Below, one piece after another: positions 55,306 through 64,000 of a stretch of 64,000 nucleotides of DNA. The stretch comes from Schizophyllum amplum. Taxonomy: Eukaryota > Basidiomycota > Agaricomycetes > Agaricales > Schizophyllaceae. The DNA lies in NCBI GenBank assembly GCA_007026445.1, contig VDMD01000001.1, positions 2,232,001 to 2,296,000 of the forward strand. The letters are read 5' to 3'. Positions within the stretch are counted from its first letter, which is position 1. Each line of letters begins with the position of its first letter. The translations under genes and the position numbers were made by a program. The notes beneath the pieces are model-generated. The model was not told where the DNA came from. It did not search any database and saw only the letters and a program-made list of their open reading frames with translations.

Positions 55306-58300
55306 ATGCTACGATTTCAGAACAATGTTGAATTCACAGACGTACCAATACCAACCACCCGCGCACCCGCCGCCGGCAGTCACACCATCCGCAGAGCAAA
55401 GACACTCACCCGCCCCGAGCGCAATGTCGCGCCCGTGCCCCTCATCAACGCCCCGACCAGCGCAGGCGGCCCCGCCACCACCCTCGAGATGGACTACAAC
55501 GGCTCGCCCGCCTGGACTCTCTTCTCCCGCATCGTCACCTTCTGGGCCCCAGGCTTCCTCCTCAGCTCGATCGGCGGTCTCCAGGGCAAGGACGTCCAGC
55601 AGGCGTGGCGAGAGAAGATGACGCTGTGCTTCATCATCACCCTCCTCTGCGCCGCCGTCGGATTCGTCACCGTCGGCTTCCAGAAGGTCCTCTGCCCGGA
55701 GACTGGGGGCATAGCGACGCGCATCTTCGCCGGTGTTGGCGAGGTACAGAACGTCCTCGGCGTCCAGGGACGCGTCTACAACGTCACCAATGCACAGCAG
55801 ATCTTTGCCAGTCTCGCACTTAACAGCGCCGGCGCCGATATCACAGGTTACTTCCAGCGCAGCGCTTCCCAGTTTGACCAATGTGCGTCTCACGCCCATC
55901 ATCAGCACTGTTACCTGACTGATCGCGTCTATCATAGGCACTGGGCTCGACTACCTCATCGCCAAGGACGACCCCTGCTCGACCTACACACCATGCTCGC
56001 AGGCCGCCATCAACTCGGACACCACCTTCTCCAGCCTCGGCTTCTCGCAAACCGACTTTGTGTCCGGCTACTCTTGGGATCTCGTTGCCAACCTCACCGA
56101 TTACTTCGTCATCGACGGCGCCGTGCTCAACATGACGAACTACTTTACCCTGCATCCCAACCCGGTGTCCGGTGACCCAGTCGACGCCGCGCTCCGTACC
56201 GTCATACAGAACTCCCCCACATCCAGTGGCAAGGACGGCACCCGTATGTTCTATGCCCAGTCGGATCTGATCAAGGCCGTGCCGTGCCTCGTACAGCGCT
56301 ACTACGCGGGCAACATCGACAAGGTGTCGCCGGGATGCTTCGTGTCCGACCTCTTCCTCTACGCCGGCCTCTTCGTCATTCTCGGCCTCGTCATGCTTCG
56401 CTTCATAATGGCCTGCGTCTTCAATTGGTTCCTCTCCGGACGCCTTGCCGCTACGCCCGACTCGCGAGCGCTCAACAGGAATGCGATCAGCCCGGCGGTC
56501 ATGCCGGAGGGTGCCAACATCTCCATCGACAACCGGAACGGCACAGCACCATGGGCAGGCCCGAACGGCAAGCTGAGCAAGCCGAACCCGAAGGCCAAGT
56601 CGTTCGGCGCGTCCGCGAGCACCCTCAACGACAACTCCGCATCACCGACGCTCAGCCTGGCGCAGATCGGGGCAGAGCTGTTCGCGGTGTGCCTGGTTAC
56701 TTGTTACTCGGAGGGCGAGGACTCGCTTCGGACGACGCTCGACTCCATATCGCGCACGACATACTCGGATGCTAGGAAGTTGTTGTTCGTCGTCGCTGAC
56801 GGTATCATCACCGGTGCAGGCGAGAAGCGGAGTACGCCCGATACCTGCGTGTCACTCCTCGAGGCAGACCCGCGGTTTGGCGACCCTATCCCGATGAGCT
56901 ACGTTGCGGTTGGTTCGGGTGCGAAGGCGGTCAACCGCGCAATGGTGTACGCAGGTCATTACAGTAAGTTGGAGAAGGCGTCTTCTTTTCGCCTCGTGCT
57001 AATAATCTACTCTCAGCCGTGGCTGGCCGTCGCACGCCGACGGTTATTGTGGTCAAATGCGGTACTGAAGCCGAGGCCGCTAAGGAGAAGAAGCCCGGAA
57101 ACCGCGGCAAGCGTGATAGCCAGCTTATCCTCATGAACTTCTTCTCTCACGTCACATATAATGACCGAATGACGCCGCTGGATTTCGACCTCTTCCGGAA
57201 GATTCACATCCTAATGGGTGTAACTCCAGATTTCTTTGAGGTCTGCTTGATGGTGCGTGTTTCGGGACGGGCATCGGACGCCGCTGATGCGTGTTCATAG
57301 GTCGACGCCGACACGAAGGTTTTCCCCACGTCCCTGGGGCACCTTGTGAACTGCATGCACCATGATCAAATGATTATGGGCGTCTGCGGGGAGACGCGTA
57401 TCGCGAACAAGCGGCAGTCCTGGGTTACCGCCATCCAGGTCTTCGAGTACTTCATCTCCCATCACCTGGCCAAGGCCTTCGAGTCCGTATTCGGTGGTGT
57501 CACGTGTTTGCCCGGCTGTTTCTCCATGTTCAGGCTCAAGGCGCGACGATCGACAGGCGAGGACTGGATCCCGCTGATCATCAAGCCTGAGATTGTGCAG
57601 CAGTACAGCCAGAGCGAGGTCAAGACACTGCACCAGAAGAACTTGCTGCTGCTCGGCGAGGATCGTTTCCTGACGACCATCCTCCTGCGCACGTTCCCGA
57701 ACCGCAAGATGATGTTCTGCCCCCAGGCGCGGTGTAGGACCGTCGTCCCCGACACGTTCGCCATCCTCCTCTCGCAGCGTCGGCGGTGGATCAACTCGAC
57801 GATCCACAACCTCATGGAGCTCGTCCTCGTCAGGAATCTGTGCGGCACGTTCTGCTTCAGCATGCAGTTCGTCGTGTTCATGGACCTTCTGGGTACTGTG
57901 GTGCTACCCATCGCCATCGCGTTGACGTACATGCTTGTCGTCGGCATGGCGTTCGCGCCGCCCAATACGTTCGAAGAGGCCATCCCGCTCATCCTGCTCG
58001 TCGCCGTCCTCGGTCTCCCCGCCATCCTCATCATGATGACGACCGGCAAAATCGTGTACGTCGCGTGGATGTTCGCCTACCTGATCGCCCTTCCCGTATG
58101 GAACTTCATCTTGCCCGTGTACGCGTTCTGGCACTTTGACGACTTCTCATGGGGTGAAACACGGTGTGTTGGTTTTCTCGTCTTGGTCGTGCTGTACGCT
58201 GAACCAGTCGTTACAGAAAAGTCGAGGGAGAGACGAAGGACGAGGGACACGGTGCTAGCGGTGGTGTGTCGGAAGCGGCCAAGGTGCCGATGCGCCGATG

Positions 58301-58886
58301 GGAAGATTGGGAGCGCTCGCGCCTGCGCAAGATCCGTCGCGAAGAGCGCCGCAGACGCGAATTCGAGCGCCAGCATGGAGGCTACTTCACCGGCGAAGGT
58401 AACCTGTTGGGCGTGCGGGGAGCCGACACGTACAGCCAGTACGACGGCTCGGACACGGTCTCCATCACGTCCTCCGAAGACGACCAGTGGGGGACGAACA
58501 TCGGCGCGTACAACGAGACCAGCTCACAGTACGGGCCGCCACCGCTGGGTCTGTTCGACACGCATTACGACCGCCTGGCGGCGGCGGAGACCGTGGATGG
58601 CGCGGATCTGGAGGCCATGCTGGACAGAGGGTTCGAGGAGTCCAGAGGATCACCGACAACGCCGAACTCTGCAGTCCCCCTCACGTCGTCCATGCCGCGG
58701 TACCAGCTGTCCGACGCAGGGTCTGCGCCGAACCTGGTGAACGTGTCGAACAGCGCTGGATATGCGCCGTTGGATCGTTTAGGGCAACCGCCTCTGCCGT
58801 CGATGAAGCCGATGTCGCCCCCACCGCGCAACGGGGGCGCCGGCTACGGACCGCTGGGGCCGTTAGATCCAGCGACACGACTCTGA
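55306..58886 (+). CDS. CHS: Chitin synthase, class IV-like
   Basis: Processive family 2 glycosyltransferase that makes chitin from UDP-GlcNAc at the plasma membrane. Exons 55306-55882, 55938-56963, 57017-57252, 57301-58163 and 58217-58886 give 1123 residues. Two N-terminal membrane segments ([40 protein letters not shown]) enclose the class IV N-terminus; a long loop follows, then [20 protein letters not shown]. Catalytic blocks: [37 protein letters not shown] and [12 protein letters not shown], then five or so C-terminal membrane helices and a cytoplasmic tail rich in Arg ([17 protein letters not shown]) and Ser/Pro. The tail resembles the class IV type that in yeast Chs3 depends on regulated traffic; there is no myosin motor. 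The start at [11 protein letters not shown] is preferred; an in-frame ATG exists at 55177. Confidence 0.92.
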
Positions 58887-59834
58887 AGTAAGTAGACCGC
58901 TGTCGGCGGAGATACAATGGACGTTTATCTCTTACGCGCTCCCCTGCTCGCATTCGCATCGTTTCGTTTTTTTCATCCCACCCACTGTCGCCATACCCTA
59001 CAACGCACTGAATATTTCTGTACACGCCAATCGCATCCCACACTCGCAGTTTGCTATGGATCTCCGTATCTCACCCAACCAACCCTGTTTTAATGATCTT
59101 CCCCCTCGCCCGTGGCATCCTCTCCCCCCTGCCGCCTGTATTGTCGACACCGCCGCGCCTGTACGAGTACGCCCCGCCGATGCGGACCTCTTCCTCCGCC
59201 TCTCACTGTCGTACAGTAGGACCTTTTCGACCGTTGCTCTTTTGTGATACGTTCTCGCTCTTTGTTCTTCCCTTTCTTACAGCACGGGCCTGACGGTGAT
59301 TGTTGTTGTCTTACCGTGCAGCCTCGTCTGGAATCGGGCCATACTGGTACTGGGAGGTTGTCGGATGTCAAAAGCCATATCTTGTACATGATATATTCCA
59401 TTCCTTAGACTTTGCATAGACAGGAGCTTTGAATCTAGAGAATGCTAATAGACGGGAGTGAGTTTTGGAGTTGGACGCATTGCGTGTGTTTGTACGGGTG
59501 TGCTGATCGCCCGGGTGGTCGGACCGAGTGGAAATTCCCTCCTGAGCGCTTACTTGTCCCCTCCCCGCATTACTTTGGCGCCAAAGACAGCGACGGTGGC
59601 GGCGCTTTCCCCCTCAAAGTCTGCGCGGGCGCTGCTCGAGACCACACGTGCGGTGCGACTTCACTGCGCGCGCACGTCGTCCGCTCCTTCCCCCTCCGCT
59701 CGTTCAACATGTGTTCCCTCGCCTCGCTCAGCCTACCTAGGCATTCACGACTTTTTTCGGCGACAACATCAGCAGAGTGCTGCTACACACGGCAGCTGCC
59801 TAGCCGCGTCCGTAATTTGCAGTAGCAGGTGCGT
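58887..59834. other. Intergenic region
   Basis: About 0.95 kb between two plus-strand genes. The frame at 59442-59825, ending with a Met-led Arg/Ser-rich stretch (SLASLSLPRHSRLFSATTSA) and stop, could be a leader exon of the helicase gene, but I could not splice it in phase. Otherwise nothing seen. Confidence 0.35.
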
Positions 59835-62800
59835 ATGTCCTGTTTGCAATGGGCTTCCACTAATGATAGTACCAGACGCTTTGCAACAACAGCCACGCGC
59901 CAGGAACTGCTTGCGCAGGTCAAGGATGAGAGTAATGGCCCATCCGATCGTCCCCTGACTGCGGCGGAGCGTGAATGGCTGGAGGAAGAGATGCAGCTCA
60001 CCAAGTCCCCTTGGTTACAACAAACTCCCACAACGTCCACACCTCCCTCGCTCGATACTCCGTCAGCGGGCACTGGGGATGAGAAGCCAACCAAGCGCTT
60101 TGACTGGAGACAGCGTGCACTCTCCCGTCTTCCCGCTCAGCAACCCCCCATCGCGCCTGCAGGCCCCGACACGGCGTTCGACTGGAAATCCATCTCCAGA
60201 CGCGTCCATCCCTCGCTCGCAGCATTAGAGCCAGGCCAACCCTTTTTCGAAGAGGTCCGAGAGTACGAAAATCGGTGGGTTCCATTGTCTACCAGAATAA
60301 TCGCTATTGGCTTATCTCGGTCAGGTTCTTACCCATGCTCGCAGCAGAACAAGAGGAGGAGCAGAAGTTGGTTCGCGAGAGGTTGGCCACTTGGCCTCTT
60401 GCGAAATTGACGGGAGAGGGTTACTGTTTGCAAGGAATGTCCGCCTACTGGTTGGAGGCGGACCTTTTTGGCCGTCCTGTAGCGAGCTTCACTATGGGCC
60501 CAGGCATGACGCTCCCAGAGCATAAATTTGAGTCAGTGCTTGCGCTCATCTTCACAGTCACGGTGGCTAACTGCGTGTAGGTCTGGAGTACAAGTTCTCA
60601 TATCGCGCGTGGATCCTTTGAAGGAGACCCCTCATACAGGATCGGTACGGCTTCCCAAGGCTGTCACACATCACGCGCTGACTCTTTCGGTAATAGGTCG
60701 TCAGCTACACCAAGTCGCAGCTCAAGCTTTCATTTTTGCAGCGGTTCGAGCTCGAAGATGGCCAGTGGCGGCTAGATCTCGGCAGGTACGTTCACTATCA
60801 CACACCGGAGCCACAGCTTCTCACTCTCCGAAGATCCAACATCGTCTATGAACGCACAAAGACAGCCATCTCCCAACTGCGCCAGGACCCCTTGCAGATC
60901 CAGAATATGGACGCCGGTCGGAAGAAGGAGTACATCACCCAAGGCACTTACCTGCGGGACGTGCTTCTTCAATCGTTCAAGCCCGTTCAATCCGGCGACG
61001 AGTCCGCCGAGATTGACCCCGCGACGGTGTCTGCGAACTCGCGGGAGCTGCATGCACCGGACAGCCATTATCCGGTCACTGTTCTGGACCACGAAAGTCG
61101 TACACGCCACGACAATCGCGGTATCTTCAAGGATGACATGCGGATCCAGAGCTGGGCCGATCGCTACTCCCGACCCAACCCCATCGCGGCCGAAGGCGAT
61201 CCGGAACTAGAGGGCCTCAATGCGACGCAGCTACGTGCAGTAGCGACCATGATAGGCCAGAGAATCAGCTTGGTTCAAGGAGTGAGTTGTCTTAATGCTG
61301 CATACCACTGCTCAAAGCTGACTTCAATCACCAGCCTCCTGGCACGGGCAAAACGCGTACAATCATCGAAACCGTCAAGCTGCTCAAGGCGCACTTCGAA
61401 GTCCCCCAGCCACTGATGATCTGCACGTACACCAACGTCGCGGTGGACAATCTTGTCGAGGGTCTCGTCAAGGCAGGCCTCAAACCTCTACGTATCGGCT
61501 TCGGTGGCAAGGTAACTGAACATACGATTCGGCTTTCAGCTGCGCACGCGTCTTACGAGTTTCTTTCCAGGTCCAGCCCGATCTGCTGGAGCACGCACTA
61601 GATCACAAGCTCAGCACCCACCCGGCGCGTCCCGCTATCGATGCGGCCCAGGAGGAACGTCGGAAGCTTAACACAGAGCTAGACGAGCTCAAGTTCAGCT
61701 TGCAAGAGGACAAAGCGCGCCTGGCAAGTGGATCGAGTAATCTTCGAGTTCGTGTGCAGCGCAAGCAAACCGTACGTATATCGCTGCCAATCTGCATATA
61801 TCCAACCCCTGACTGCCTTGCAGGCCGTATTCGCGAAGAAGAGAGCCCTGCAGGCGCTCACGTCGAAGGTCTATCGTATGGAACAGCAGGTCTTGCGGGA
61901 GATCGTTGATGCGGCCGATGTGGTACGTCTTCATACGAGAAACTGAGCGCGGTTGTTATTGACATTGTTGATTAGGTCTGTACGACCTGTATTAGCGCCG
62001 CTTCCGTTGTCTTGAACGTTGCAGACTTTCCTGTTGTCTTTATCGACGAAGCGTCCATGTCAACAGAGCCTGCTAGTCTTGTTCCACTCATGAAAGGGGT
62101 TCGTATCTCTCAGTCATTTGGTGGACGCATGTCTGACTTCCTTCGCAGAGCCAGCACGTTGCTCTCATTGGTGACCACAAACAGCTTCCGCCAGTCATCA
62201 CTAGTTCAGAAGCGCAAGCACTCGGCTTGGGAGTCAGCCTTTTCGAGCGCTTGACTGAGGAAGGGGGTAAGTGCGTGTTGAGCAACAATATTTCCGAGGC
62301 TGATCTCTCGGCAGTCGTGCCCTCCATCATGCTCGACGTCCAGTACCGCATGCACCCCAAGATAGCGATGTTCCCATCCTCCGAGTTCTACGCATTCGGG
62401 CTACGCAATGGGACTGTTGACTCGGGCGGCAAGATCCCCTCCCGTCTCCGGCCACCCCGCACCTCCGCTCATCTCCGCATACGGACAGGCGCAAGCGCTG
62501 GCTCGCCCGTCCTCGGGCCCGACAGCGCTACAGGGCTGACAAACCTCGACAGCGAGGACCACGACGCGCCACCCGTCATCTTCCTCAACCACACCTCGTA
62601 CGAGTCGACGTCCAGTCGCTCCCGCGTCAACCACGTCGAGGCGCAGATTGTAGCGAGCGTCGTTGAGGACCTGCTCCTACATAACCCGGGCCTCCAGGGT
62701 ACTGATATCGGTGTCATCGCACCGTATGCGGCGCAGATATCGCTCCTGGACCGACTGCTGAGGAAGAAGCCTGATTGGCAGCAACGCTTCACTGCCGTAC

Positions 62801-63407
62801 TCGGGAGTCATCGCGCTTTACAACTCGCGAATATCGAGATCAAGACGGTAGACGGATTCGAGGGGCGCGAGAAGGATGTCATCATCTTCAGCACCGTCAG
62901 AAACAACTCCTCTGGGTGAGCGTTGATCGTGGTCTCAGTCCGGGATCTCAGACTAAACGAAGGGTTTTTCCCAGTTATATCGGCTTCCTCGCCGATGAGC
63001 GGCGCCTGAATGTTGGTCTGACGCGCGCCAAGCGAGGCCTCTTCGTCGTCGGTGGCATCGACACCCTCAAGGCTGGCAAGCATCAGGAAGAACCCGAGAT
63101 GCAGCCCACTTCTCCCAAACTCGTGGCTGCTGATCAGACGCTCGCCGCGACGCCTGTTCTCTCCACGGAGGCTGCCATCGACATGACAACCGCGGACAAG
63201 TCGAAGCGCACACGTACGAAGAAGACCACGCGCACGAACAAGGGCGTCGAGGTCTGGCGCCGATACGCGAAGTGGCTGACGGACGAGGGGCTGGTCATCA
63301 CCCTGTCAGGGAGTGTTCTCAACCAGACGCTGTACGGCAACGTCCGACGTGCGAAGAAGGCCTTGCAGGCCATCGCTGCAGACGCAGCTCGGCAGCGGAT
63401 CGATTAG
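59835..63407 (+). CDS. UPF1-like superfamily 1 helicase, possibly mitochondrial
   Basis: Eleven exons give 1015 residues: 59835-60274, 60325-60531, 60581-60644, 60697-61281, 61335-61511, 61571-61771, 61824-61922, 61976-62098, 62149-62266, 62315-62915 and 62975-63407. All SF1B helicase motifs are present: Q-type region NATQLRAVA, I GPPGTGKTRT (formed across an intron), Ia CTYTNVAVDN, II VVFIDEASMS, III LIGDHKQLPP, IV QYRMHPKIA, V VDGFEGREKD and VI RLNVGLTRAKRGL. An N-terminal leader (TRRFATTATRQELL) looks mitochondrial. There is no Cys/His-rich UPF1 domain, so it is not the NMD factor itself; yeast Hcs1/IGHMBP2-type or a mitochondrial relative is likelier. Intron 8 uses GTTCGT. The C-terminal tail is Lys/Thr/Arg-rich. 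Confidence 0.88.
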
Positions 63408-63716
63408 ACGACTGTCTCCCGACCACTGTGTACACATTTACGGCTTGTTGCTCATGCTTGGCTATGAGAGAACATGCACCATACTTACTTAGAATACTTA
63501 CGCGCCTTATAATCATCATGCCTCAGCAGAAGGAGACTCGTGCGATATGGCGCTGTCGAATCAAGCATGTCTATGGCTACAAGCTACATGTACAAGTGCA
63601 GATGCGGTATTAGTAAGGTATAGGGATAGCCGGTGGCCAGACGCGAAATGGGAATAACGGCCAGGATATGCTACACATCGTAAGAGAATGAGGCGTCGGC
63701 CCGTCGGGAGAGACCA
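63408..63716. other. Convergent intergenic region
   Basis: About 0.3 kb between stop codons of two genes that point toward each other. No element recognised. Confidence 0.4.
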
Positions 63717-64000
63717 TTATACCGACGTAGGATCTGAGTAGTTTGGGGGATCGACGCGTAGATGCGCCTCCGGTATAGGTGTCAGGATTTCAAGGAATGA
63801 CTGGCTCGACCGCGAGGTATCCGGCGCCGGCACCGGTGGCGGCGAGGATTGCGCACGATAATAGTGGCGAGATAGGTCTGGCATCGATGCCTGGCTGTAT
63901 ATGGAGGGCGCGGTTGAGGGTGCTGCACGAGAGAACATGCTGTGGACAGACATCGGAGGAACAAGCCCCTCCCTAGGACCGTCTCTCTCCTGGGTTGGCG
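63717..64000 (-). CDS. 3' end of an unidentified gene (cut by window edge)
   Basis: The frame ending at 63717 is open up to the window edge. The visible 94 or so residues are the C-terminus of a longer protein, disordered and Ser/Pro-rich: MSVHSMFSRAAPSTAPSIYS, then MPDLSRHYYRAQSS and SFLEILTPIPEAHLRVDPP. The Met at 63953 is probably internal. No family can be named from this part. Confidence 0.5.
   Translation of the reverse strand, partial: PTQERDGPREGLVPPMSVHSMFSRAAPSTAPSIYSQASMPDLSRHYYRAQSSPPPVPAPDTSRSSQSFLEILTPIPEAHLRVDPPNYSDPTSV

Noticed and set aside
27076..58886. A polarity and cell-wall gene cluster (RAX2, DOCK GEF, chitin synthase)
   Set aside because: Genes are interleaved with unrelated ones (eL30, Med27, AKR) on both strands; proximity alone is not evidence of co-regulation.
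59442..59825. Leader exon for the helicase gene
   Set aside because: The Arg/Ser-rich end looks like a presequence, but a stop codon follows and no donor/acceptor pair gave the correct phase into the conserved frame.

Overview
The window comes from a filamentous basidiomycete, most likely an Agaricomycete. This rests on GC-rich, densely packed genes broken by many introns of about 45-60 nt with GTRNGT-type donors, on basidiomycete-style families (AA11-like secreted oxidase with an X278-type tail, Medusa-type regulator, family 2 O-methyltransferase, BTB proteins, a recurring secreted protein of unknown function), and on the absence of operons or bacterial signals. All gene models were spliced by hand. 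Exon phases were checked so each model stays open, but no transcript or database was available.

Layout. 1-16.6 kb: 5' part of an O-methyltransferase, DBF4 (kinase activator of replication) head to head with ATG5 (autophagy), a nine-exon secreted protein, a protein with two Zn2Cys6 clusters plus an integrase-like H2C2 module, a PP2C phosphatase, a coiled-coil protein, a small RPEL (actin-binding) protein, a FAM210/Nat2-like mitochondrial protein, S-adenosylmethionine decarboxylase, and a small mitochondrial membrane protein. 16.6-21.4 kb: gene-poor, repeat-bearing, with a tandem-BTB gene and a U6 snRNA gene. 21.4-34.7 kb: AA11-like secreted protein, REI1 (60S maturation), a short-chain dehydrogenase, RAX2 (polarity landmark) carrying a C-terminal SH3 domain, an aldo-keto reductase, a decayed F-box-like fragment and ribosomal protein eL30. 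34.9-44.9 kb: a Spc34-like DASH candidate, a frameshifted NADAR pseudogene, a Med27-like Mediator subunit, a Medusa-type regulator, then a repeat tract with a roughly 0.9 kb element bounded by inverted repeats. 44.9-64 kb: a DOCK-family GEF, a tyrosine phosphatase-like protein, a class IV-like chitin synthase, an UPF1-like SF1 helicase, and the 3' end of one more gene.

Most genes are unrelated housekeeping genes placed side by side. Several concern polarised growth and cell wall (RAX2, DOCK GEF, RPEL protein, chitin synthase, Medusa), but they are spread over about 45 kb and nothing in the DNA shows that they form one regulated unit. The most unusual items are the double zinc-cluster/H2C2 protein at 7.0-8.6 kb, the RAX2-SH3 architecture, a 12-nt exon that supplies the catalytic GDSHA motif of the PP2C, and the inverted-repeat element at 43.4-44.3 kb.
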